From Rhyzopertha dominica (taxonomy: Eukaryota > Arthropoda > Insecta > Coleoptera > Bostrichidae), in assembly GCA_025024175.1 (NCBI GenBank), contig QCXZ01000001.1, positions 36,450,942 to 36,514,941 on the forward strand: 64,000 nucleotides of DNA, written 5' to 3'. Made by a program: the position numbers and the translations under genes. Each line of letters opens with the position of its first letter. Position 1 is the stretch's first letter. Shown in pieces: positions 36,101 through 60,172 of the stretch. A model generated the notes under the pieces. That model did no database searches. It saw only the letters and a list, made by a program, of their open reading frames with translations, and had not been told where the DNA came from.

Positions 36101-38880
36101 TAGACGACCATTTAATAACGTAGGTGGTTAAACTAACAGTGTAAGAGATCATTTGTTCTATTTAATCCGGCATTCTAAGACGCTTGCTCTCTCTACAGTT
36201 CCATCATTATAGCTGATAGTAAGTCTGGGCTACCACTTAATAACGTAGATGGTCACACTAACGGTGTAAGAAATCATTTGTTCTATCTAATCCGGCATTC
36301 TAAAACGCTTCCTCTGTACAGTTCAATCATTATAGCAGGTAGTAAGCCTAGACAACCATTTAATAACGTAGGTGTTTAAACTAGCAGTGTAAGAGATGAT
36401 TTGTTCTATTTAATCCTGCATTCTAAGACGCTTGCTCTCTACAGTTCCATCATTATGGCTGATAGNAAGTCTGGANTACCATTTAATAACGTTGATTGTC
36501 AAACTAACGGGGTAAGCGATCATTTGTTCTATTTAATCCGACATTCTAAGAAGCTTGCTCTCTATAGTTCCATCATTACGGCTGATAGTAAGTCTGGACT
36601 ACCATTTAATAACGTAATTGTCAAACTAGCGGGGTAAGAGATCATTTGTTCTATTTAATCCGGCATGCTAAAACGCTTCCTCTGTACAGTTCTATCATTA
36701 TAGCAGATAGTAATCCTAGACGACCATTTAATAACGTAGGTGGTTAAACGTAACGATGTAAGAGATGATTCGTTCTATTTAATCCGGAATTCTAAGACGC
36801 TTGCTCTCTACAGTTCCATCATTATGGCTGCTAGTAAGTCTGGACTATTTAATAACGTAGATGGTCAGGTAAGAAATCATTTGTTCTATTTAATCCTGCA
36901 TTCCAAGACGTTTGCTCTCTACGGTTCCATCATTATGGCTGCTAGTAAGTCTAGACTACAATTTAATAACGCGGATTGTCAAACTAACGGGGTAAGAGAT
37001 CATTTGTTCTATTTAATCCGGCATTCTAAGACGCTGGCTCTCTCTGCAGTTCCATCATTATAACTGATAGTAAGTCTGGGCTACCACTTAATAACGTAGA
37101 TGGTCACACTAACGGTGTAAGAAATCATTTGTTCTATTTAATCCGGCATTCTAAAACGCTTCCTCTGTACAGTTCTATTATTATAGCAGATAGTAAGCCT
37201 AGACGACCATTGAATAACGTAGGTGGTTAAACTAACAGTGTAAGAGATGATTTGTTCTATTTAATCCGGAATTCTAAGACGCTTGCTTTCTACAGTTCCA
37301 TCATTATGGCTGATAGTAAGTCTGGACTACCATTTAATAATGTAGATTGTCAAACTAACGGGGTAAGAGGTCATTTGTTCTATTTAATCCGACATTCTAA
37401 GACGCTTGCTTTCTACAGTTCCATCATTATGGCTGCTAGTAAGTCTGGACTCATATTTAAATACGTAGATTGTCAAACTAACGGGGTAAGAGATCATTTG
37501 TTCTATATAATCCGGCATTCTAAGACGCTTGCTCTCTCTACGGTTAAATCGTTATAGCTGATAGTAAGTCTGGGCTACCACTTAATAACGTAGATGGTCA
37601 CACTAAAGGTGTAAGAAATCATTTGTTCTATTTAATCCGGCATTCTAAAACGCTTCCTCTGTACAGTTCTATCATTATAGCAGATAGTAAGCCTAGACGA
37701 CCATTTAATAACGTAGGTTGTTAAACTAACGATGTAAGACATGATTTGTTCTATTTAATTCGGCATTCTAAGACGCTTGCTCTCTACAGTTCCATCATTA
37801 TGGCTGATAGTAAGTCTGGACTACCATTTAATAACGTAGATTGTCAAACTAGCAGGGTAAAAGATCATTTGTTCTATTTAATCCGGCATGCTAAAACGCT
37901 TCCTCTGTACAGTTCTATCATTATAGCAGACAGTAATCCTAGACGACCATTTAATAACGTAGGTGGTTAAATTAAGGATGTAAGAGATGATTTATTCTAT
38001 TTAATCCGGCATTCTAAGACCCTTGCTCTCTACAGCTACATCATTATGGCTGATAGTAAGTCTGGACTACCATTTAATAACGTAGATTGTCAAACTAACG
38101 GGGTAAGAGATCATTTGTTCTATTTAATTCGGCATGCTAAAACGCTCCCTCTGTACAGTTCTATCATTATAGCAGATAGTAAGCCTAGAGGACCATTTAA
38201 TAACGTAGGTGGTTAAACTAACGATGTAAGAGATGATTTGTTCTATTTAATCCGGCATTCTAAGACGCTTGCTCTCTACAGCTCCAGCATTATGGCTGAT
38301 AGTAAGTCTGGACTACCATTTAATAACGTAGATTGTCAAACTAACGAGGTAAGAGATCATTTGTTCTATTTAATCCGGCATTCTAAAACCCTTGCTCTCT
38401 ACAGCTACATCATTATGGCTGATAGTAAGTCTGGACTACCATTTAATAACGTAGATTGTCAAACTAACGGGGTAAGAGATCATTTGTTCTATTTAATTCG
38501 GCATGCTAAAACGCTCCCTCTGTACAGTTCTATCATTATAGCAGATAGTAAGCCTAGACGACCATTTAATAACGTAGGTGGTCAAACTAACGAGGTAACG
38601 AGGCATTCTAGGACGCTTGCTCTCTCTATAGTTCCATCATTATAGCTGATAGGATGCCTGAACGACCACTGAATAACGTAGGTGGTCAAACTAAGGGTGT
38701 AAGGGTTCATTTGTTCTATTTAATCCGGCTTTCCAAAACGTTTGCTTTGTATATCTCCATCATTATAGCAGATAGTAAGACTGGACGAGCATTGAATAAC
38801 GTATGTGATCAAACTAACGATGTAAGAGATAGATAGTAAGCCTGGACGACCATTTAACAACGTGCATTATTAATCTAACG
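33105..38880 (+). repeat. Satellite array, 123-125 bp monomers, 248-bp dimer in the centre
   Basis: About 46-47 tandem monomers. Each contains GATCATTTGTTCTATTTAAT, a CGGCATTCTAA block, a CTACAGTTCCATCATTAT-type block, GATAGTAAGTCTGG and CATTTAATAACGTAG. In the centre (about 34330-36370) two monomer types alternate strictly as a 248-bp dimer (period seen at 34591, 34839, 35087), and copies are nearly identical. The flanks (33105-33600, 36400-38840) are more diverged. Flank monomers of 123 bp (41 codons) keep a frame open over several units, for example 33014-33529 and 38238-38645, with the repeated peptide GLPFNNVDCQTNGVRDHLFY. Central monomers have CTCTCTCTACAG instead of CTCTCTACAG (+2 bases), which breaks the frame. 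No known protein matches, so I call it satellite DNA. Confidence 0.92.
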
Positions 38881-39330
38881 GTGTAAGAGATCATTATCTT
38901 AAAAGGAAGCGTCTGCTGCGAATGTATAAGAATGTCAGAAATACTAATAGCCCTAAAACTGGACGATGAAAGTTAAACGTTTTCAAAATTACAGTGTAAA
39001 TCTTTATTTATTTAAGAAATTGCTTACTAGCCAGTAAGACTCCGTTCATATCGGTCGACTGTGCGACGTCATGTTAATAAAGGGGCTACAATTCCAGGCT
39101 CGTTAAACTATCGAGGTTGGGACTAAGCACAACATATGCGAGGGAGGTTTACTACAATTTTATTGATTAAATTTTATTAACATATTGTACTTGTAAACAT
39201 ATTTTGCTTTTATTTTATAAATAAACAACGTTTTTAATTACAAGTAGGCATCAGACAGTGTGTATGTAAACATAATTAACGTTGATCTTTAGGTAAGTAA
39301 ACATGCATACATCAATAAGGCATATTTTAT
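38881..39330. other. Spacer and Gbeta76C 3' flank
   Basis: After the satellite the sequence loses its periodicity. Close to the Gbeta stop, on the minus strand, TAAATAAAATATGCC follows immediately, so a polyadenylation-type AATAAA overlaps the end of the coding region (about 39325-39330). No other feature. Confidence 0.5.
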
Positions 39331-51969
<12,639 letters not shown>

Positions 51970-52273
51970 CTTGTAAACAAAAACGCCTATAATAGATTGC
52001 TGTTAAACAATTCACCACTGATGCCTTTTTACAGCATACCACGTCTAAAACCTAATAGGTATTTAGTAATTTATTAAATTAAGCTAATCCAGTTAAAGGG
52101 TATTTAGAATTCTTCCAGCGTTTTACGCGGCGTCGTTTTCACATGGGGACAAAAGCGCGCACGTTACGTTAACTACCTTCGATATATTCATAAATAAAGA
52201 ATTCAAATTGACCATGTATTTTATTTAACGTACTGCTATAAAACTTAAACAACTGCAAAAACATTATCTTTAG
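51970..52273 (-). promoter_or_regulatory. Short interval between oig-4 stop and Gbeta76C start
   Basis: The 304 bp between the oig-4 stop codon (52274-52276) and the Gbeta ATG (51967-51969) must hold the oig-4 3' UTR and the proximal Gbeta 5' UTR, unless Gbeta has a further upstream noncoding exon. No clear polyadenylation signal or TATA box was identified. The two genes are head-to-tail on the minus strand. Confidence 0.4.
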
Positions 52274-55200
52274 CTAGTATGTAATCATAACGTAGTCTGT
52301 CCGAAAACCACGAGTGTCAATAGAATATTTGTTGTTTGCCTGGCATTCGTAGTATCCTGCATCCTGTTGTGTTGTGGGATCGATTTCCATTTTACTTTTA
52401 ACTGTGTCATTTCCTATTGTCCACTCGTGTACCTGCAACATTTTATTAACTTTATAATCTTGGAATGAAAACAAAAAATCATTCGAGAATAGTCGAATTA
52501 ATCTTAAAAAAAGACACGGTATTAATTAATTATAATTGCATATCGTTGCTCCAAGAAGCCCAAGAAAACAGTACCAAAAAATTAAATATTTTACTACTCT
52601 TTTGATGTGTTTGGATAGCAAAAATAGATTATAATAAATACCGCGAAAGAATCGATGACTCTGAAGATTGTCAATAATGCATACATGCATGCTGTGATCA
52701 ACTATTGTTCGTGAGATGGTCAGTTTTTGTGGTATTAGGATTCAAAGGAACGTAATAAACCTTATACCTTACTTAATAACAAAATAGGCTGTTTTATTTA
52801 TACATAAAATTGAAATAATCAAATAAAATTATTGATCGTTATTCATTTATTGTCACGTGATCAAAAACGTTTTTCTGTAAGGAATGTTTTTTAAAGTTCT
52901 CCATAAAAATTTTAGATCTTGTTGGAATTTTTTTGGATTTCCTGATGACCGAAGTCAGCTCTGTAGACAGAGCCCCCATCATGAGATATTGTACAACTGA
53001 AAACCGTACTCAGCCTACAGGTTGCTCCCGGTCCATTAATATTGACCAGTCTTCGAATTCTATAGTTAAGTATAGAAGGTATATCAAAGAATAAATCCGA
53101 CTAACTTGCAAGAGTTGCTTGCTCAAGAGAATAAAGTAGATGTGATACTTCTTCAAGAGACTCATGCGATCGATGTTCAAGATCTCCGCAGACGAGGGAT
53201 CTTTGGATATACCCTAATCGATTCCCTAAACAGCAATATTATTCATGGGTCCGCAATTTGACTTAAGAGGGGCATTTACTTGGAGCGATCGGGCAGAAAT
53301 GTAAACTATGCAACCCATATTACTAGCGGGACATGGGACGTAAGAGGGTAGCCGATAGGTTGAAATCACGAAAAGATCGTACGAGCAACAGACGAGCTAA
53401 ACTAATATTCGGAAAATTGCTGACTGTAGGGTGTGCATAAAAAAGTAAGCATGATATTAGTAACTTACTATGATATTATACCAAGTTATTCAAAATATGG
53501 AATAACCCATTTATTTCTATAAATATGAACTATATAACATTTCATTCTAACTGCATGTCGACTATGATTTCTGTAGGAACTTTTATAATAATTTTCCTTC
53601 CGCCTCCCCATTGCTTCGGCAGACAGTAAATTAATGTGAAAGAGCTTTAAGATTAAACTTGTCACGTGTAATTAGACAAACAATCTTAGAAATCAAGTCA
53701 TATCGGAATAGATCGTATACTGCTCGATCATTCCCGACAGGATTGTATCTTAGCCTCACTGTTCACTAGATACCACGCGACGGACCTGGTGGGGATGGGC
53801 ATTCGCATTACGGTCTCGTTACGGACTCGTGCGAAAGGGTTTGGGGTTTTAGATTTTTTGAATGTTTTTACTCATTTATCGTGCTCATGTTTTTGGTAGT
53901 GTACAAAGAAATATGTAGCTACAACGTGGAGTTCGAATTTTTCGTTTATGTGCCTTAGTTTTCGAGAAATAGCTCGCCAAAAATACGCATTTTTAAGCAA
54001 AATATAGCAACAAATATTTTCATTACCGTACCAAATTCAGAAAAAACTCGAACTCTACGTTGTAGCTACATCTTTTGTCATTGTCATGTCAAAATTTCAC
54101 TTCGAAAAAGTTTCGAGTAACTCGGTAAAATGTAAAACGGTAGGTGCTTAAAATGACCCGATTCGCTCTAGGTAAACGCCCCTCTTAACCAACTTCCGCT
54201 TAGTTAATAAAGATATTGTAAACGGTGTTAAAATGATCATAACTAAAGTAGAAGACCTCACCATTTACAACATTTACAAGTCTCCGGATACTGTCTGGAC
54301 AGACAACTTCCTTAGATACCACGAACATCCTTGTGTATATATTGGTGACTTCAATAGCCATCATAATTTATGGGGCTACAGTGATAACGACATGAGCTAT
54401 GAGAGATTTGGTTTAATAAAGGCTGTTGCAAAGAGAACAATTAATTACAACAGGTTTTCGAAAATGCTACGTCCCTTGGAATAAAGAAACTGATGCCTTG
54501 TAGAGACAGTATCAAGCTCATCCCAGTTAAAATTGGTTAACAGGATTCTAGAATCCCTGATCAATATCGGAAGAAAAAATGGAAAATGCTAATGCAAAGC
54601 ATGAACTTCACCCACTCCGGTCGCAACAGTTGGAACCTGCTGAAAAAATTAGAACCAACCGTTAAGGAAACACAAACAAACATCATTAATTTCGCCTAAT
54701 GTTTTAACTTCTCGACTGGTTAATATCTCCAATTCTGTTCAAATAACTACGGACGAATTGAAAAAGATGAAGGAAAAACTTCGTCAGTTAAGAAAAAGAC
54801 GCGAGTAGAGTTGTTACAATTATTCTCATTGGAAAAAACTTCGGCAAGGTATTTGTGCTGTGAAAGCCCGCAAAGCTGCTGGGTTTGATGGTATTTACCC
54901 AGAATTCTTGAAAAACTCTAGGCCGAATGCTTTAAAATGGTTGTTATTGTTCTATAATAATATTTTATGTACATGTACTCTTCCAAGTTTGTTTCAGAAA
55001 ACAAAGGTGATTGCTGTCTTAAAGCCTGCGAAATCTCCATTTGAAACAGGAAATTACCGACCCATTGCCCTCCTGAGTGTCTGCAACAAGTTATTACTAG
55101 AAAAATTACTCTACCAGATAATAGGACTTATTATTGAAGACTCACTTCCGAAGAAACAAGCAGGTTTAAGAAGAAAAGAAGTTGCAGTGACCAAGTCTTG

Positions 55201-58200
55201 GCTCTAACAACATATGCTGAACCTGGTTTTCAGAAACGATTGAAAACTGGAGCAGTGTTCTTGGACTTATCGACGGCCTATGATATTGTATGGAAAGATG
55301 GATTGATCCTCACACTATTTAATACCCGGAAATGTGGAAAGACTGTGAAGCTTATCGAACGAATGCTGTTCCAAAGTCAATTCAGGGTTTCTGGGAGAGA
55401 AAAGTAGCAAATTCAGGATTTTGAATGTCTTCCACAAGGATCGGTTCTGTCGCCTATTCTTTTCAACCTTTACAAAAGTGACCTTCCACTAACTCAATCG
55501 AGAAAATTTGTGTATGCAGACAACATGGCATTGACTTTGCAAAGTAAAGACTTCTGTACTTGAAGAAAACCTTTCAAGAGACATCGAGATTATGAATTGC
55601 TATTTCAAATCTTGGAGCTTGTGCCCTAATCCATTGAAGACAGACAGAAGTAACTTGCTTTCATCTCAACAATCATCAAAAGACAAAACAACTTAAAGTT
55701 ATGTCAAATAACATAAGCCTCAAACAACTTCTCGCCAAAATACCTTGGAGCGACTCCAGATATGTCTCTAGCGTACATCAGCAAAAAATTACAGACTAGA
55801 AATAACATTCTGCATAAGCTTGCTGGTACAAGTTGGGGTNCAACCGCNAGTGTACTCCGTACTTTTGCAACAATCAGCTCCCAATGAATTTCTGATTTCC
55901 CTAGATCTGCAAGATCTACCTACAACTCGGCTAACTTCCAAAAATCCTTTATGGGCAGAAGATTTCCTTCGTGCTCCTTGCACCATTGAAGATGGATGGT
56001 GTTCTGTTTGGCTCAAGAAACGTGATATATTCAACAGCTTATAGACGATCGTACAGAAAAGATGGCAGGAACTGACCTCCCAAGATAGTCTTGGGTCATT
56101 CTGAATCGCCTTCGTACTGGTCATGGGAAATGCAACTTTTTTCTTAATAAATGGGATCCATCTATCAACGCTTCTTGTAAATGTGGAGACCCCCTCCAAA
56201 CAATTGAACATATGGTCAACAGATACTCCCGTACAGCATGGCCTGGTGGTTTTGCATCTATTCATCGTGTTGATGAAGGTGTTGAAGATTGGCTTAAGAT
56301 AATCGAGATCTGAGTGGAGCTTTTGTATGGTGTTTTTTTCAATACTCTATCCAGAATGAAATGATTTCTTTCAACTCTTTTATAAAATTCGACCGCAGTC
56401 GCATGAAATTAACAATACTGTATAATGTATTAATGCCTTTCATAAGAATATATGCAGTGGCCATGAAGCTTCTACTGTGACCAAGGCTGTTTATAATTTA
56501 CAAGAAGTATGTTTATTTGAAGTATTATTAGAATTAGATTCGTGCGAATTCAACCGAACAATACTGGAGCAGTTTATTTTAAAGGATGTGGAACCGCAAG
56601 AGTGCCTACACCTACAGGACATATAGAGCAGCGATCTATGACGCAAAGGTACAAGGGAGCTAAGCATGTCGTGCGACCCGGTTTATAAGCAGTTTAACAC
56701 AGTGTAGTGTAACCCTATAACCCACAAGCCACAAAGGAGGAAAGGACTTTCGCCTAAGTTGTTGCCGTCCTGGGACATAGCGACATAGTAGATCAAAGAT
56801 GAAGGTGGTGCCCTCAATAATACGTTCTTCATTGTTTTCATTTACACAAGGGCAAAGTTCAGGTGGACGCTAAATTAAATTTTGTGCCCTTTGCTTTTCC
56901 ACTTAGCCACCTAAAATAATACAATTAATTTGCTATATGGCGCATAATAAATGATAATCCTATAAATGCAAAACTACACCATGGTCTGTAGAACCAACAT
57001 TTGGAAAATTTACTTATTGGTTGTGGAAAATGCCAGAGATAGGAACGATCAGTTTATAGGGAGAAGGTACCATTATTGTGTTGCAGGAAACCAACGCATG
57101 TGGATTAGATAATGAGCCTTTTTTAGTAGGTTTCTTTTTCTCATACCTCCACGATGGTTTCTGGCGAGACAGAGAGGGCTCTCGAAATTATCGGAAGTTA
57201 CCGTGAAAATTTGAAAAGCGGTTAAGCGAGCGAACAAGGCCATACAAGTGTTATAAATGTATTAAGGTGGCTTTAGCGTAATTAATTAAATTATCAATAT
57301 TATAACGGTAATGAACTGAACTAGTGGTATTCGAATTTAGTGTATTTCGATACTTGCGCATAAATAAAAGAAAATACAGAATTTCTAGTTTTCTACCACA
57401 TTTCGGTTTTTAGTGCTTCTTTGGGAAAAAAATGCTACGATTTACTTGGTTACTGATGAGGTCGGCAAACTCAAGTGGAATTAGATGTTTAATTTTAATT
57501 TGTGGCAAGTGAATAGAATGTTACTGAAATTTAAGAAATGAAATTTAATGAGTGGAGTGAATCTATGTTGCATATGAAGTCTTGTGCGCTTGTGCCATTA
57601 TAATTAAATTTTAAATAATACCTAAGAACAATATCTGTATTTGTATTGGGCTAATTATACAAATTACTTTACCAGTTTCTTATTTGAATAAATGAAACTG
57701 AAAACATTAAAGTGTAATTTGCAATCGAGAATCTTTAATTTGACGTTATTTAAATTGTTTCCGCTTTCTTAATTGCTATAAATGCGAATACCTGTACACT
57801 ATTAATATGTGTATTCCGATATTCCAGTTAAAATTTTTGACACAGAAAGATTAAGTAAACGTACTGCTATTTTTTATTTATACAGTTGTGTGTTGCCTAT
57901 TGTTACTGAATATTAATAGAAAGCCTCAATTAGTTTTACTATTTCTAAACATGAATGTAAATATGCCACACATTGCTGGCTTAACTTAACTTACATAATC
58001 ATTGTTAAGTTTCAAAAGCAGACTAAAATACAGGCTTTTATATTCATCAACTATAAAAATTTACCAGTAAAGCATAACCTGCCAGCTTCCAGAATCCAGA
58101 TTCTGTTTACAGTTTAAGCCTTTTTTATGCTTTTGAGGATAGCTCAAACCCTACAGTTCCTTACTTTTTACTTAAAATACTAAATAATTCCATTTTAGAC

Positions 58201-59080
58201 TGAACGCATAGTAAATAATTTGGCACAAATATTTCACAGGTAATGCTAAAATATTTAAATAACTAAATTATTCAGAACGAAATTTTGAATAATTTGTATG
58301 TTGCATACATTCTGTTACTAAGTTTTCAGCTTACCGAAGAAGTATTCGCAGTAGGTGAGACGCCTTGTATAACATAAAAGTTCACCTTCACTAATGTATA
58401 ATTAACATTATATTTCTGTATAAAACACAGCTTGTTTTTTTGTATTATGTGGTACGAAATTTCACTTATAAATACTTGTTTCAACCATCTTTTAATTAAA
58501 TGACATCTCTTTTTGGGGTAGCATATTTTTCTGCACATACATGAAACATTCACACTTTAAATGTTTTCATGTCACCTTTACCTGAAAATATCTGTGCGCG
58601 TATAATTCAATTCCGTCTTTAAACCAAGTAATTTCTGGCCTCGGATATCCTGCAAACAAACCAGTGGAACTAAGAGCGTAGCTGTGGGATTATCTTACCC
58701 GTTGCCATACAGAAAAACGTAATTTTTCTACCCAACATATAATCCAGTTCGAAATGGCTGGACTTCACGATTTTTGCGCCCTCAAGGTTAGAAGAATTTG
58801 TTAACTAATGACTGAATCAGTGCAATGCTAGAATACTCACATCTTTGTTTTCGTAGTAATTCACTGAAGCGGGATTCCTATGTTGTATTATAATTGGTAT
58901 TCTAGAATTAATCAGTCTTCTACCAAATTTTCCTAGTAAACATACGTAAAAGTATAATTATCCCAGTTCGTAGCTGACTACTTTGTTAGTACCTCTCCCA
59001 CGAGCACCTCTACCTGCATCGCACACAATCCAGCAACATATCAATACTAGACATGCCACCGGTAATTTTGCACACCTCAT
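52274..59080 (-). CDS. oig-4: Oig-4-like secreted single-immunoglobulin-domain protein, complete
   Basis: Small secreted protein with one Ig domain. In C. elegans OIG-4 stabilises acetylcholine-receptor clusters at the neuromuscular synapse. Five minus-strand exons: 58993-59080, 58841-58932, 58699-58780, 58582-58649 and 52274-52432 (88, 92, 82, 68 and 159 nt). They join in phase to 162 residues. Start MRCAKLPVACLVLICCWIVC is a signal peptide followed by GRGARGRG, basic as in the family. The Ig domain has Cys84 (KITFFCMATG), Trp96 (PRPEITWFKDGIELYAHRYF), an N-x-T sequon at Asn118 (IGNDTVKSKMEIDP) and Cys140 in DAGYYEC. The C-terminus is RGFRTDYVMITY. The first three introns are only 60, 60 and 49 bp, whereas intron 4 is 6149 bp and holds a LINE. 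The exon 1 donor could alternatively lie 24 bp earlier (GATGCAG before GTAGAG) in the same phase, which would remove GRGARGRG. Imp-L2 is a more distant alternative. Confidence 0.9.
52433..53049 (-). other. oig-4 intron 4, exon 5 side
   Basis: Noncoding; nothing recognised beyond the acceptor TTGCAG at 52433-52438. Confidence 0.5.
53050..56312 (+). mobile_element. Non-LTR retrotransposon (LOA/Jockey-like LINE), nearly full but dead
   Basis: Sits antisense in oig-4 intron 4. Endonuclease start near 53090-53260 in broken frames (VILLQETHAIDVQDL type), interrupted by a MITE, then VEDLTIYNIYKSPDTVW and YIGDFNSHHNLWGYSDND at 54233-54484. RT: KARKAAGFDGIYPEFLK and NYRPIALLSVCNKLLLEKLL at 54860-55207, GAVFLDLSTAYDIVWKDGL at 55198-55407, then LPQGSVLSPILFNLYKSDLP and VYADNMALTL near 55430-55540. 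The second Asp of the catalytic YADD is Asn here. The C-terminus at 56050-56312 has LNRLRTGHGKCNFFLNKWD, a zinc-finger-like CKCGDPLQTIEH and GGFASIHRVDEGVEDWL, typical of this clade. There are several frameshifts and stops. Confidence 0.85.
53263..54188. mobile_element. TTAA-flanked MITE (piggyBac-like) inserted in the LINE
   Basis: Starts TTAAGAGGGGCATTTACTTG and ends with the inverted partner GTAAACGCCCCTCTTAA; TTAA stands at both ends, the target used by piggyBac-type elements. An inner inverted repeat, ATGTAGCTACAACGTGGAGT (53911) and CTCTACGTTGTAGCTACAT (54055), lies about 150 bp from the right end. Only about 926 bp, no coding capacity. It splits the LINE endonuclease. Confidence 0.75.
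56313..58581 (-). other. oig-4 intron 4, exon 4 side
   Basis: Noncoding AT-rich sequence between the LINE tail and exon 4. No repeat end, exon or RNA gene recognised. Confidence 0.5.
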
Positions 59081-59699
59081 TCTTTGAGCATCGAAAATGT
59101 TAAACTATTATTTATACCTACTCTCTGCACCACTGTAAACAAGATAACATGCTAGATAAATATCGAAATTTTCTTCCCTTGTTTTTCTCCCCAGAAGGAA
59201 GATGATTATTTTATTCAGGTTGGCAATTGATAAATTGGATGATATATTTACATGCAAATTACTCTGTTACAACTATGGGTACACCACAGGGGGACACTCA
59301 GAAACATCCAGATTGCGTCGCAACGAACACTATTGCGAGAGGCAAAATATGATTTTCGGCAATAAAATTAAAGGTTATTTATTGAAAAATCCTACATTTT
59401 AGTTGATATACTTCTTCTCGTATCTAGGTAACAATAAATTATTCGACCATTACGAACAGCATTAATTGTATCGAACATTTAAAAGTATGATACGTTAGAA
59501 TAGATCTATAACAATGCAGCTAGGTACGTATAAACACTAACTTGCGGTCTGTAACGCCATCACGTTAGAGAAATTTAAACGGTGATTGGTTTTTACCATT
59601 AAAGTGAGTGTTCAGATTTGTTTTGGTCACAATTTCTTGGTCTACTAGACATAGCAAAATCGACACTTTTACTGGCATTGTCGTTTTGGTGTTACCAGG
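59081..59699. promoter_or_regulatory. Region upstream of oig-4, possibly a divergent promoter
   Basis: 620 bp between the oig-4 ATG on the minus strand and a candidate signal-peptide exon on the plus strand. By position it should hold the oig-4 promoter. I found no strong core-promoter motif. Confidence 0.3.
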
Positions 59700-59748
59700 A
59701 TGATGTTGGTGGCAGTGTTATTTTGCATTTTAGCGATTATAACAAAAG
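59700..59748 (+). CDS. Candidate first coding exon with signal peptide (gene continues downstream)
   Basis: Starting at ATG 59700 (with a second ATG at 59703) the peptide MMLVAVLFCILAIITKG has the hydrophobic core and length of a signal peptide. It is followed exactly by a donor, G-GTAATT, at 59749. It is the only such combination noticed on the plus strand here and lies divergent to oig-4. No downstream exon was recognised in the remaining 4 kb, which is partly occupied by a transposon, so the gene cannot be named. Chance occurrence is quite possible. Confidence 0.3.
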
Positions 59749-60172
59749 GTAATTTATTAATTAGTTTAAACTAGATTAGTTCGTTAATCACTTTATTTTA
59801 AGTAAGTGTAGATTAGATTTTTATCAACAAACAAAAATAATGAAGTTTTAATTGCGATTTTTATGGTATTATCAGTAGTCTCGCCATACTGCAGTTTTAT
59901 TGTACACGTGTTAATTATCATCATAGTAACAGTTTCAGTTACTGTCTTAACATCCGTCTGATTATTTACATCAGCTTTATAATTAATAAGTATTTCCATA
60001 CATCTTCAGAATTTCACTGATATCTGCAGTTTCTTGTTATGCCGCATGGTTTACAACAAAATCATTCACTTGTTTAAATTTCTGATCAGTTTTAGTCAAC
60101 TTTGAAATATCTTCTTTATCTCAAATTGAATCAAATAATAATGTATATGCAAAATACGTAATGCATTCATAC
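59749..60172. other. Noncoding, possible intron of the candidate secreted-protein gene
   Basis: AT-rich; no feature recognised. Confidence 0.35.

Noticed and set aside
32520..38900. CRISPR-like array
   Set aside because: The repeats are contiguous 123-125 bp monomers with no short-repeat/unique-spacer alternation, and the context is eukaryotic.
52900..53000. CTGATGACCGAAG at about 52940 as another hammerhead
   Set aside because: There is no stem II between the CTGATGA-like and GAAG parts, GAAA is not intact, and no stem I partner is visible.
57430..57480. ACTGATGAGGTCGGCAAACTC as a hammerhead core
   Set aside because: CTGATGAG is present but the GAAA segment and cleavage triplet are missing.
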